Assembly (NCBI RefSeq): GCF_954871325.1
Contig: NC_088775.1
Span: 87,459,561 to 87,523,560 of the forward strand
Source: Gordionus sp. m RMFG-2023
Lineage: Eukaryota; Nematomorpha; Gordioida; Chordodea; Parachordodidae
DNA length: 64,000 nucleotides
Direction of reading: 5' to 3'
Shown: piece by piece, positions 34,340 through 45,375 of the stretch
How positions within the stretch are numbered: position 1 is the first letter of the stretch
Layout: each line of letters starts with the position of its first letter
Position numbers and translations under genes: made by a program
Notes under the pieces: model-generated
What the model saw: only the letters and a program-made list of their open reading frames with translations
What the model was told of the DNA's origin: nothing
Databases searched by the model: none

Positions 34340-34820
34340 CAGAGCTCACCCAAATTTTGGGTCGTTTTTTTCGACTCCAACTCAAAGTATTGGTCGTTTT
34401 TTACGACTTCAACCCGAGTTCAAGCCGAAAAAAACGACTTCGACCCAAAATATGGGTCGTTTTTTTCGACTCCGACCCAAGTCCAAGCCGAAAAAAACGA
34501 CCTCGACCCAAAATATGGGTCGTTTTTTACGACTCCGACTCAAAATTTGGGTCGTATTTTTCGACTCAAACTTGAAGTTTGGGTCATATTTATCGACTCA
34601 GACTTGAAGTTTGGGTCGTATTTTTCGACTCAAACTTGAAGTTTAGATCGTATTTTTCGACTCCAACTCAAAGTTTGGGTCGTTTTTCTGACTCAGACTC
34701 AAACATCGGGTCGTTTCATTCAATCCGACCCAAAATATGGATCTTTTTTTTAAAGACGACTTAAAGTTAGGGTTGCTTTTTTTCACCCCTAACCCAATAT
34801 CTAGATCATTTTTTTCGACC
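34340..34820. repeat. GGGTCG/CGACTC short-repeat block, left arm
   Basis: Alternating GGGTCGT(A/T)TTTTTCGACT and its partial inverse TCGACCCAAAATATGGGTCG, repeated with a period of roughly 30-60 bp. The block is itself palindromic on a small scale. Its mirror image occupies about 37050-37530. Confidence 0.8.
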
Positions 34821-34949
34821 AAAAGTCAAATAACATTTAGTATATATTAATATTATAGGCGGGAAAGTTACTTAAAGCTTCTTTAAATTATAATGCTTTG
34901 ATTAACTATTCAACATAGTTATATTTTAAAATTTTTAAGTGAAGATGTA

Positions 34950-36915
34950 CCATAGAAAAGTGCCATTTGTCATGATGGTTATTTTTGAACTTTTTCAAAT
35001 GAAATAGATAAAAATATATATTGTAGACATGTTAAATCAAAATTTCAGTGATGATGTACCATAGATAAGTGGTAATTGTCATAATCGCTATTTTTGAACT
35101 TTTTCAAATTTTTTAAAGGAAATAGCTAAAAATATAAATTCTAAACATGTTAAATTAAAATTCAGTGAGATGTATCATAGATAGTGACAATTGTCATAAT
35201 CGCTATTTTTGAACTTTTCAAATTTTTAAGGAAATATCTAAAAATATATATTCTAAACATGTTAAATTAAAATTCAGTGAGGATGTATCATAGATAGTAA
35301 TAATTGTCATAATCGCTATTTTTGAACTTTTTCAAATTTTTTTAAAGGAAATATCTAAAAATATATATTCTAAACATGTTAAATTAAAAATTCAGTGAGG
35401 ATGTAATCAGTAGATAGGTGACAATAATTGTCATAATCGCTATTTTTGAAATTTTTCAAATTTTTTTAAAGGAAATATCTAAAAATATATATTCTAAACA
35501 TGTTAAATTAAAAATTCAGTGAGGATGTATCATAGATAGGTGATAATTGTCATAATCGCTATTTTTGAACTTTTTCAAATTTTTTTAAAGGAAATATCTA
35601 AAAATATATATTCTAAACATGTTAAATTAAAAATTCAGTGAGGATGTATCATAGATAGGTGACAATTGTCATAATCGCTATTTTTGAACTTTTTCAAATT
35701 CTTTTAAAGGAAATAGCTAAAAATATAAATTCTAAACAATTGTCACCTATCTATGATACATCCTCACTGAATTTTTAATTTAACATGTTTAGAATATATA
35801 TTTTTAGATATTTCCTTTAAAAAAATTTGAAAAAGTTCAAAAATAGCGATTATGACAATTGTCACCTATCTGATAAATCCACACTGAATTTTTAATTTAA
35901 CATGTTTAGAATATATATTTTTAGATATTTCCTTTAAAAAAATTTGATAAAGTTCAAAAATAGCGATTATGACAATTGTCACCTATCTATGATACATCCT
36001 CACTGAATTTTTAATTTAACATGTTTAGAATATATATTTTTAGATATTTCCTTTAAAAAAATTTGAAAAAGTTCAAAAATAGCGATTATGACAATTGTCA
36101 CCTATCTATGATACATCCTCACTGAATTTTTAATTTAACATGTTTAGAATATATTTTTTTAAGATATTTCCTTTAAAAAAATTTGAAAAAGTTCAAAAAT
36201 AGCGATTATGACAATTGTCACCTATCTATGATACATCCTACTAAATTTTTAATTTAACATGTTTAGAATATATATTTTTAGATATTTCCTTTAAAAAAAT
36301 TTGAAAAAGTTCAAAAATAGCGATTATGACAATTGTCACCTATCTATGATACATCCTCACAGAATTTTTAATTTAACATGTTTAGAATTTATATTTTTAG
36401 CTATTTCCTTTAAAAAATTTGAAAAAGTTCAAAAATAGCGATTATGACAATTGTCACCTATCTATGATACATCCTCACTGAATTTTTAATTTAACATGTT
36501 TAGAATATATATTTTTAGATATTTCTTTTAAAAAAATTTGAAAAAGTTGAAAAATAGCGATTATGACAATTGTCACCTATCTATGATACATCCTCACTGA
36601 ATTTTTAATTTAACATGTTTAGAATATATATTTTTAGATATTTCTTTTAAAAAAATTTGAAAAAGTTGAAAAATAGCGATTATGACAATTGTCACCTATC
36701 TATGATACATCCTCACTGAATTTTTAATTTAACATGTTTAGAATATATATTTTTAGCAATTTGCTTTAAAAAAACTCAAAAAAGTTCAAAAATAGCGATT
36801 ATGACAATTACCACTTATCTATGGTACATCATCACTGAAATTTTGATTTAACATGTCTACAATATATATTTTTATCTATTTCATTTGAAAAAGTTCAAAA
36901 ATAACCATCATGACA
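34950..36915. repeat. Inverted pair of 118-120-bp satellite arrays
   Basis: About seven units on the left (34950-35735) and about ten on the right (35735-36915), in opposite orientation. Each unit has GAGGATGTATCATAGATAGG, ACAATTGTCATAATCGCTAT and TTCTAAACATGTTAAATTA. The units next to the outer blocks are the most diverged, and those near the centre almost identical, which fits expansion from the middle. Confidence 0.9.
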
Positions 36916-37574
36916 AATGGCACTTTTCTATGGTACATCTTCACTTAAAAATTTTAAAATATAACTATGATGAATAGTTAATCAGAGCATTATAATTAGA
37001 AGCTTTAAGTAACTTTCCCGCCTATAATATTAATATATACTAAATGTTATTTGACTTTTGGTCGAAAAAAATGATCTAGATATTGGGTTAGGGGTGAAAA
37101 AAAGCAACCCTTACTTTAAGTCGTCTTTAAAAAAAAAGATCCATATTTTGGGTCGGATTGAATGAAACGACCCGATGTTTGAGTCTGAGTCAGAAAAACG
37201 ACCCAAACTTTGAGTTGGAGTCGAAAAATACGATCTAAACTTCAAGTTTGAGTCGAAAAATATGACCCAAACTTCAAGTTTGAGTCGAAAAATACCACCC
37301 AAATTTCAAGTTTGAGTCGAAAAATACAACCCAAATTTTGAGTCGGAGTCGTAAAAAACGACCCATATTTTGGGTCGAGGTCGTTTTTTTCGGCTTGGAC
37401 TTGGGTCGGAGTCGAAAAAAACGACCCATATTTTGGGTCGAAGTCGTTTTTTTCGGCTTGAACTCGGGTCGAAGTCGAAAAATACGACCCAAGCATTGAG
37501 TCGGAGTCGAATAAAACGACCCGAGCTTTGGGTCGGGGTCGCGACTCGCGGCTTTTTAACAACACTAGTCTTAA

Positions 37575-38488
37575 GTCCAAAAGGAAGTCTAGTAAATGGG
37601 TAATATCCCTTGTGCGTAGATATAGTTAAGATATTTCTGAAACTTTTATCTATCGGGACCTGTAAGAATACATTTTTAAAGTCAATCTTCGTAAATTTAT
37701 TTACTTCTGAAAGTTTAGCTATTAGATCATTGATTCGTGGTAGAGGGTATCTGAAATCTTCTAGAGCTGGGTTTACAGTGTCCTTAAAGTCAGCACAAAG
37801 CCTAATGCTCCCATCATCTTTGTAGACAACGGTAACAGAACTTGCCCATCGAACATCTCACCGGCTCAATAATTTTATCATGTATCCATTTTTTAAGTTC
37901 ATTGCTCACAAGATCAATTTTTGAATAAGGAATACGTCTAGGCGGTATAATTTTAGGTTGGGCATCTCTTTTTAAATGTAACTTGACACTTGCTTTGTTG
38001 ATTGGCCTATTAGTCAATTTGGATTCACACTCTTTGATCAATTTTTTTATTTCATCTTCATAATTAGTGTCAACATTTGCTATAAATTTATTTAAAATAT
38101 TTTTGAAAGCTTGATCCATATACGTCCCAACAAGGCATTTTTTCTTGATTCAACGACCACCGCTTGTAAATATTTTGAAATACCTTCATAAGTCACTTTA
38201 ACTTGAGTAATGCCGATGATCTTGATTAAATTTCCGTCATAAGCGGTAAGTTGTAACTCGGATTTCTTAACATCTCTAATACCAAGTTTTTTAGCTAGAC
38301 CATGAGGTATGATAGTATATTTGGAACCTGTGTCGACTTGCATACACGTAACAATATCGTTCACTTGTAGTCATAAATGCATTATCTTTGTCATTAAGCA
38401 TGTCCTCAGATAAGTTGTTATATTTGAAATCGTTATCATCTTTGTTCTTTGTAGAGTGAGTCGACTTTCTCTTCAATAATTTCTTCAA
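37575..38488 (-). pseudogene. gypsy fossil: protease and 5' part of the reverse transcriptase
   Basis: Protease-like block with VDTGSKYTIIPH (aspartic D-T-G-type active site) and LLGRIW, followed by a linker and the start of the reverse transcriptase (PPRRIPYSK, then the LCADFKDT-type and RYPLPRIN-type stretch). It lies between the two large insertions and is part of the broken minus-strand element. Confidence 0.85.
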
Positions 38489-38956
38489 TATTCATATTGT
38501 AATCATTGTTGTTGTATTGTATTTGCTTTCTATTATTGTTGTCGTTACCTCTATAAATATTTGAGTTGTTGTTATATTCTATTTGCTTTCTCTGATTATT
38601 GTCGCTACCTCTATAATTATTTAAATTGTTGTTATAAGATTGGTAAATGTTACGATTTCCGTTACCATATTGGATCTGTTTTCTTTGATTATTATGATGC
38701 CATGTATTATTTCTACCATAATTAGATTGATTATTATTTTTGTAGCGATAGTTGTTGTAGCATAGGCGTAGCCAAGATTTCCATAAGGGGGGGGGAGTTA
38801 AAAAATTACTGGGGGCTTCGCCTTCAGACCCCCTTTGGGGCGGGCTTTTGGCCCGCTTTCCCCCGGCCTTCAGCCGAATTACTTTAGTCTATATATAGTC
38901 ATAAATATTTTTACAAATTTTAATAAAAAAAAAATAAGCCTGGAACAAATATGAAA

Positions 38957-39057
38957 TATATTTTTATTAGTTTATATGAAATATATTTTTATTAGTTTAT
39001 ATGAAATATATTTTTATTAGTTTATATGAAATATATTTTTATTAGTTTATATAAAAT
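38957..39057. repeat. Four-copy tandem repeat inside element X
   Basis: The 25-bp unit GAAATATATTTTTATTAGTT + TATAT occurs about four times here but only once in the copy at 81-110, a copy-number difference between two elements of one family. Confidence 0.85.
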
Positions 39058-39730
39058 AAAAATATAATAAATTACATATATTGTATATACCAGGGACGAA
39101 GCGTCCATAGAAGCAAGGGAAGCATTGCTTCCCTTGAAATTTTTTTTACAAAATTCTTAGATAAACTTAATATAATCTTTATACTATGCTAAAAAAAATA
39201 AAATAATTTCCTTAAAATAATTAATATATTTTTTATAACGTTAAAAAGATTTATAATATTTTACTACGATAAAAAATTTACGTTAAAAAATTTACTATTA
39301 TTTTTACTACGTTCAAAAATTTACTATTATTTTTACTACGTAAAAAAATTTACTATTATATTTACTATGTTAAAAAATGATGGAAGCAAATTTAATATTG
39401 CTTATTTTCCTATAATAAATATACTAATAAATCATGATTCATACGATATTTTTTTGGTGTAATTTTTTTATTACGTTAAAAAAAATATACAAGAGGGAAG
39501 CAAATCTAATATTGCTTATTTTTTCAATAAATAAATAGAAAATCGTGATATGATATTGTTTAATTTTACGATTAAAAAATAAGCATTGGGGAAGCAAATA
39601 AAAAATTGCTTATTCTTTTATAAAAGAAAAATAAATTTTTTTTCTTACTTTTTTAAAAAAAAAATTTTTTTCTTTAAATTAATATTTAATAATTGTAATT
39701 GTATTATTGAAAATTTATTAATATTATCAT

Positions 39731-40435
39731 TTAGGTCAAGATATCAATTGTTTCATCTAATATTATTGTTATAAATTCCGTTTCTTCCAATTCGTCTAAT
39801 ATTTTTTGGTGTAAGACATATGAAATGGAATTAATTAAATCATTTTGGATATCACTTGATAGTCCAATAAAAGTTGTACTATTTTCTAAATGATGTTTTA
39901 ATAGCAAATTTTCTTCCGCGAACAAATAAATTAATTCAATATAATTTCCTCTATTTACTGAATTAGGTGATTCATCATCACCACGGAATGCGAGCTGCTG
40001 AACTCCAAGAAAACATATAGAATTGATTAAAATTTTCAATATTTCTCTATTTGATTTAACTTTCGAATTATGCTGTTCGATTGATATTTTGCGCATCGAA
40101 TCTTTCATATTTTCAATACGAATTTTGCCAAATGTTTTTAATTGAATCATCGACTGCAAATGAGCTGTTGATTCTTCATGTCGTTTAACTGCCTTTGAAA
40201 AATTATTCATATCCGAAAATCCTCTATCATTCCAAACATATTTTTCCTTTGGGAATAATAAGCATGACCAACAATATAGAGAATTAGAAAATTCACATCC
40301 AGTGAGCCATTCATATTTATCGATAGAAAAATTACGAATGCAAGATTTTATTTCTTTTTTTAAATTTCTTAAAATTGGCTTTGGTCTTCCTTTTTCAATA
40401 ATTAATTTTTTGGTATCAAAATTAATAAATCCCAA
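39731..40435 (-). pseudogene. N-terminal half of a TTF-zinc-finger hAT transposase, inverted
   Basis: A 234-codon open frame on the minus strand. From the start it reads RPKPILRNLKKEIKS, then a TTF-type zinc finger (CEFSNSLYCWSCLLF ... FSKAVKRHEESTAH), then the start of the hAT catalytic domain (FRGDDESPNSVNRGNYIELI, a GDDE-type block) and ITIILDETID, the first catalytic Asp block. The frame stops there, and the continuation (SQLAVRYV) sits on the opposite strand at about 40432. This shows that about 705 bp were flipped. ZMYM1-like and other domesticated relatives have the same layout. Confidence 0.9.
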
Positions 40436-41719
40436 CTGGCTGTTCGATATGTTTTAAATAACGGGACATTATATGAAAGATTTATTGAATTCTTTGATGT
40501 TACAATGCATCGTGATGCTAATTCTTTATCAAAATTTGTCATTAAATTTTTGAATGATAAGAAAATTATGAAAAAATTGATAGGTCAAAGTTACGATGGC
40601 GCAGCTGTTATGTCAGGTGGTTCACAGGAACTGCAAACAAAAATTAGAGACGTCAACTTCGCTTACTTGTTTTGCCCACAAGTTAAATCTTATATTATCA
40701 AAATCTTGCAGCAAAATTAAAGAATATAAGGTTTTTTTTGCAACTTTATCTGGTTTAGCCAGTTTTTTTTAGTACATCATCTAAGCGTACAGCAGAATTT
40801 GATAAATATGTTTAAAAAAATTACCACGAGTAGCCCCAACAAGATGGGAATACAATGGTCGGCTGGTTCAAACAGTTTTCAATTATTTGAAGGATCAAGT
40901 CGTTTTTTTTAAAAGTAGGATTGATGAAGAATCTGATATTGTTTGGGATAATGATGTTCTAATAACATCTCGTGGCTATTTAAATATATTAAATGATGCA
41001 AATTTACTAATTTTGTTATATTTTTTTCAAGAAGTTTTTCCAGAATCTGATTTCTTATTTGATATACTTCAAACTTAAATTAACGATATATCATATTGTC
41101 TTAAAAGTATTAACGATTTCAGAAATTCAGTTAAATCTAACATAGAAAACTTTGATGTTTTTTGGAGAAATTTAAATGTAAAGGAAAATATTGAAGACAA
41201 TTTAGATAAAAAACGTAATAGATCCGGATTGTATAATACAAGAGAATTTTATAAAAATTTGATAATTAAAATAATAGATACTATAATCAATGAAATTGAT
41301 TTTCGGTTTGATACATTAAAAAATATCAAATTCGTCGAATTGTTAAATATTAGTAAATTTCAAATATTTAATCAAAATTTCCCAAAATATTTATTAGACA
41401 ATTTAAATGACATTATTCTCAATTTTTCGACTTACACAAGCTGGAAACCGAATTAAAGGTAGTGTTTCGTGACGATGAATTTAGAAAGAGAAAAGATATT
41501 TATGAAATACTTGAATTTTTAATTAATACCGATTTGATGAAAAGTTTTAAAGAGTTTTTTAAATTATGCAAATATATCTTAACTTTGGCTTCAACAACAG
41601 CAAGTGCAGAACGGAGTTTTTCATCTTTAAAAAGAATTAAATCTTATTGCAGAAACAGGATGAGCCAAAATCGATTATCGAACCTATCTTTGATTTTGTT
41701 TGAAAAAAAATTATTATAA
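40432..41719 (+). pseudogene. C-terminal half of the same hAT transposase
   Basis: On the plus strand: QLAVRYVLNNGTLYERF (with a stop at YVL), MHRDANSLSKFVIKF, GQSYDGAAVMSGGSQELQTK (the second acid block), then interrupted frames with PTRWEYNGRL, and the C-terminal dimerisation block STTASAERSFSSLKRIKSY ... MSQNRLSNLSLI. It ends about 170 bp before the right terminus. Several stops and frame changes (near 40462, 40720, 40880, 41080, 41456) make it non-functional. Confidence 0.88.
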
Positions 41720-42853
41720 AATTTAAAATCTAGAAGTAACTTTTATAATCTTGATCATTTTATTCAAAAACAAAGACGAATACCATTTATTTATAAATCT
41801 TAATGTTTTTATGGTTTGAGTTTGACTAAAATAAAAAAAAACATTTTTTTTTGATTGATTCCCTAGTAGTAAACTTGATGCTTCGTCACTGGTATATACC
41901 TTAATATATAAGCATGGTAATAATTTATTCCAAACAATTATAAGTAATTTATTTATAAATAGTAAGTAGACATATAGTTGATTTTACTCTATTATATAGA
42001 ATTAGTTATAAAATACTAGGTAAAATTCCACTTTTACAGACATATTTGACAGTTAGTGAATATATTACAGTTAATAATTTAACAAATTTTACTAATCAAT
42101 GCTCTTGATATTAATTATAGCAATAATTTGCCTTCAATTATTTAACGCCATCTATTTATTTTAAGTAAAAATGATATTAAAATTTAATCTTCATATTATT
42201 CATCCCACAATGTCTTTAAAAGATATTTTCTGATGTCCTTATCAATATTTTATAGTTATCTGTAAAATAGATTATTCGCTATATTGGTAAAAATTACTTA
42301 ATTGTCATTTGATAATTAGATATACTGTAAATCTACGACATATAATATTCCACTGTTTGTATTGTGCTTTAATATTTTTTTAATTTATGATTTAATTTTA
42401 TCAATAGTTTTATAATTATATTTAACTTTAATTAAGATTAATAAATTAAAATTACTCACTTTATAAAAAATGATATTTGATATATTATATTATTTAGTAA
42501 TTTTATGGATCTATTATTAATAATTATAATACATTTCACTTCTGTCTTAAAACTTATCTTTGGCTTATATTTCATTTATTAAAAAACACATTTTTGGTTC
42601 ATTTTATATATTTATAAATTTATTTTCCCAAAAATCTATAAATTATGATGAATAGTTTTATAAAAAAATATCAACTTTTACATTCTTTCTTTTAAATTAT
42701 TATTAGAGATACATGCATACATATTTAAGTGTCAGTAAGTGGGGGGAGGACTAAGGGGCGTATTTTTATTAGCTAAAAATGATATTTACAAAAAGTGACA
42801 AATTTCTGAAGGGGGGGGGATTTCCCTTTGCCCCCCCCCTGGCTACGCCTATG

Positions 42854-43872
42854 CGTTGTAGTTATAGTTGTTATAATTATCTTGGTATCCCTTATTATTA
42901 CCGTAATTCCTATCATAGTATTTAAAATTATTGTTGTAATTCCTATTTCTATTATCATAATTATTTCTAAAATTATTATCAGGTCTAAAATAATTATTAT
43001 TGTCATTTCTATTTCTATTGTTAAAGTTTTTATCTTTATCAGACTTTTTATCGTTATTCATATAACTTATATTATCAATATATGATTTATCATTAATACT
43101 ATCTAATCTTATTCCTAGCTCTACCGTTTTATTTAAGGTTAAATTAATATTTTTACAAAATTTATATTTTATTTTGTCATTTAAGGTAGACGTACGTAAT
43201 TTTTCTTTTAATCTACTGTCGACCGAAAAATTATATTTTTTATGCAGTTTTGATACTTTAATGTACCATTGCATGATAATTCTCACTCGAGTTCTGCTGT
43301 AATAAATTGAATTTGTTTATTAAAATGTTTTTATCTTGTACAGGTAAAAGGTAAGTTAACTTTTTAGTCATTATCGATCTAATATGTCGGTATAGGAGCA
43401 TATTGATTTATTATTATCAAACACATCATCATATAAATTATTAAGTAAAGTATTTATTTTAATAGAGTCCTGTAATGTGCTAGTCGAAAAATAATTTAAT
43501 ATTCTGTCTAAGTAAATTTCAGTGAGTGGTCCAACCAATTTTGGAATTTTGTATATTAATTCTGGTTTAGTGTCCATATTTTATTAATGATTACAATAAT
43601 ATTTCATGTACATATTTGGAAATCATAATAACACTTTATATTTTTACAAAAATACACCGGAGTTGAATAAACTCCGAGTTGTCATAAACATAAAACTTTC
43701 CATTGAGTTGTTCAAAATAGTTAACCATTTCCTTAAGACTAACAAATTCAAAAACGGCATCGTCACTGCCTGGTACTCTTGAATAATGTACGTCACAATT
43801 GTAGGTCAACTCAAAAAGTATATCATGAATAGATATTTTCCAAGGAATATTAATAAGTTTTAATGAAAACAT
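42854..43872 (-). pseudogene. gypsy fossil: gag-like region
   Basis: Minus-strand frames encode a short domain (YSRVPGSDDAVFEFVSLKEM) then a helical stretch and an Asn/Arg/Tyr-rich nucleocapsid-like tail whose other part lies beyond element X at about 38490-38752. I see no CCHC knuckle in the surviving part. The assignment as gag rests on position and composition. Confidence 0.6.
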
Positions 43873-44036
43873 AATAAGAATAACTTTAAAAGGATTTTTA
43901 TCTTTTTTTTCCTTCTTATATAGAATTTACTTGTTTCGTTTTATTATTATTTTTTTTATTTATATTTTACAAATTTGAATATATAACAGATAAATACGAA
44001 TTTAATTATGCATAATTCATATTTGAAGTTTGTGAA

Positions 44037-44211
44037 TGCCCGATTCGGGTCGATTTTAAAAAACGGCCCGATTAAGATAATAATCAAAATAACATTACTC
44101 ATAGATAGCAGAATGCTTGGACATCTATTTGCCTAATATCGATGCTCACATAATATTATTTTAGCTAAAATCTTAATTGGGCCATTTTGAAAAATCGATT
44201 CAAATCGGGCT
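44037..44211. mobile_element. Endless fragment of the TGTTGTTAA hAT MITE family
   Basis: The interior (ACGGCCCGATTAAGATAA, CTTGGACATCTATTTGCC, AAAATCTTAATTGGGCC) matches 30834-31042, but both TGTTGTTAA termini are gone. It lies about 265 bp upstream of the earliest possible OSER1 start. Confidence 0.7.
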
Positions 44212-44475
44212 AACCTTACTCAAATAATTTTATGCGCCTCAGTTTAAGTCTGTAACTTTTTGAGTCACGCCTAGCATTCACATATATAATTAATAATATA
44301 ATAATAATTTATGAACGTGTTTTATTTTATATATATGTCTTTTAAAAATAATGCACGATGACTTTGCATGTGCATGCATTATCATATCATCAGCCAACCA
44401 AAAGCCGCAAAAAGTGCGTTGGATAGATGCTTCATTCATTCACAAAAATTCTTTCAACTTTCTCATTCTTTTCAA

Positions 44476-44482
44476 ATGACAA
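44476..44482 (+). CDS. Possible first coding exon of the OSER1 homologue
   Basis: ATGACAA followed by a donor GTATGTAA joins in frame, through a 201-nt intron, to the acceptor TTTTTATAG at 44683 and TTATGATG, adding Met-Thr-Ile before the start at 44686. Plausible but very short. The acceptor could equally close a non-coding leader intron or be a trans-splice site. Confidence 0.3.
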
Positions 44483-44685
44483 GTATGTAATTTTTTTAAA
44501 CATTTATTCACTCATTATAATTTTTTTACATTTCTCAGGAATATATTTTTATTTAAACTCGTGTAAGATTTAATGTAATATTCATTGATAACTTGATAAC
44601 TTTATATTTACATTAAGATTTTATATAATTAAAGTAAACATTCACACTGAGAATTTATTTTAAATTATGTATAATTTTTATAGTT

Positions 44686-45375
44686 ATGATGCCAAACATC
44701 TCACCGTACCTTGAAAAAAGTATTGAAGAATCCAAGTCCCAAAATAAATTTAGAGATATATATTTCAATTCTTCTCATGATCAAATTTACATGTCAAAAA
44801 TTTCCTCACCTAATCATATTGAAAATTTTTCAAATAATATTATAAATAGTCATAGTATTTTAGCAAAAAATGTTGATACACAATTTAAATTTAATACCCA
44901 TGCTGATATAAAATTAAATTACAAATATCCTCATTTACCTGTTGAATCAAATGAGAAAAGTAGCCTAGGTCATATAAATACCAAAAATCAAAAATGCAAA
45001 ATTGAAAATTTCTCTAAAGGATTTAAGTCTTTTGAAGATATGAAACGAGAACTTGAATTTATTAATATTGATGATGATTACAATAAAATCAAAGACCCTA
45101 TCATTATAAACAAAATGCAAAATTTTGATAATATTGAAAATTCCCTCAATAAAGTCAATTATTTGATCCCAACAGAATTAAATATAAATGATTCCCATTT
45201 AAACAATGAAAATGTGGCAATTAATAGTATTGTTCCATCTATTAGTAGATATTCTATGGATTGTAGGCACCAAGATTTGCCTGTGGATAGCATACAAGAA
45301 CTTTCTGCTTATTTTGAGGATTTACTCTATATTCCCAAAAAAATGTCTAAAATGGCAGAATTAATGTACACCTAG
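44686..45375 (+). CDS. OSER1: OSER1 homologue (oxidative stress-responsive serine-rich protein family)
   Basis: A single 229-codon frame. The identity rests on the last about 24 residues, [20 protein letters not shown] + LMYT, which match the OSER1 tail ([20 protein letters not shown] + MMYT in human) ending at the stop codon. Upstream the protein is hydrophilic and Asn/Ser/Lys-rich, as expected for a largely disordered protein, with a possible zinc-binding-like MDCRHQ before the tail; human OSER1 has a Cys-rich stretch near there. The family is linked to oxidative-stress responses and FOXO-dependent expression; its biochemical role is unclear. At 229 residues it is somewhat shorter than human (292). 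It starts at the first ATG of a double ATG directly after a splice-acceptor-like TTTTTATAG. Confidence 0.88.
   Translation: [229 protein letters not shown]

Larger units (their letters stand above)
34304..37567. mobile_element. 3.3-kb foldback hAT element inserted in the gypsy reverse transcriptase
   Basis: The ends TAGTGTTGTTAATCGGC and GGCTTTTTAACAACACTA are flanked by the perfect 8-bp duplication GTCTTAAG (34296-34303 and 37568-37575), the hAT signature. Each arm has two layers: an outer block of GC-richer repeats built on GGGTCGTTTTTTTCGACTC (about 500 bp), and an inner array of 118-120-bp repeats. The arms meet near 35735. There is no transposase; open frames in the outer arms are by-products of the short repeat. 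It belongs with the TGTTGTTAA MITEs by its ends. Confidence 0.92.
39091..41891. mobile_element. TTF-type hAT transposon nested in element X
   Basis: The ends CAGGGACGAAGCGTC and GATGCTTCGTCACTG are flanked by the perfect 8-bp duplication GTATATAC (39083-39090 and 41892-41899). Subterminal AAGCATTGCTTCCC and GATTGATTCCCTAG match the non-autonomous copy at 4814-6219. It carries a hAT transposase with an N-terminal TTF-type zinc finger, but the gene is scrambled by an internal inversion (39731-40435). It is the youngest layer of the gypsy > X > hAT nest. Confidence 0.92.
38761..42853. mobile_element. Element X: GCGTAGCC-ended DNA element, itself interrupted by a hAT
   Basis: The ends CATAGGCGTAGCCAAG and CTGGCTACGCCTATG are inverted, and the flanks TGTTGTAG (38753-38760) and CGTTGTAG (42854-42861) match at seven of eight bases. 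Without the nested hAT (39091-41891 plus one target copy) it would be about 1.3 kb and non-coding, matching the partial copy at 1-1085. Near the left end it has a G-run and GGGGGCTTCGCC/GGCGGGC blocks; near the right end G- and C-runs. It splits the gag/nucleocapsid region of the gypsy fossil. The superfamily is unresolved; an 8-bp duplication would fit hAT. Confidence 0.85.
31530..43988 (-). mobile_element. Fossil Ty3/gypsy LTR retrotransposon with nested insertions
   Basis: Read on the minus strand the parts are in the gypsy order: gag-like region, protease, reverse transcriptase, RNase H, integrase. The borders are approximate. The outer ends share a 21-bp string that includes AAATTTGAATATATAACA (near 31770 and 43970), which reads TGTTATATATTC inward from the 5' side as an LTR start would; beyond it the two end regions do not match well, so the LTRs are incomplete or rearranged. 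The copy is broken, with several breaks in addition to two large insertions (34304-37567 and 38761-42853). The coding parts remain well recognisable, so it is not very ancient. Confidence 0.85.

Noticed and set aside
34306-34764. Open frames encoding RRPKIWVVFYDSD-like repeats in the foldback arms (also 37111-37603, both strands)
   Set aside because: They are the translation of the short GGGTCG/CGACTC repeat; open in several frames at once and mirrored in the other arm, with no protein-like conservation.
34950-36915. Regular 118-120-bp repeats that might suggest a CRISPR-like or regulatory array
   Set aside because: The units are contiguous without variable spacers, occur in a eukaryotic transposon, and flip orientation at the element centre; this is satellite DNA.
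42773-43085. Ile/Val-rich frames overlapping the gag-like region on both strands
   Set aside because: Shadows of the Asn-rich coding repeat of the gypsy fossil and of the end of element X.
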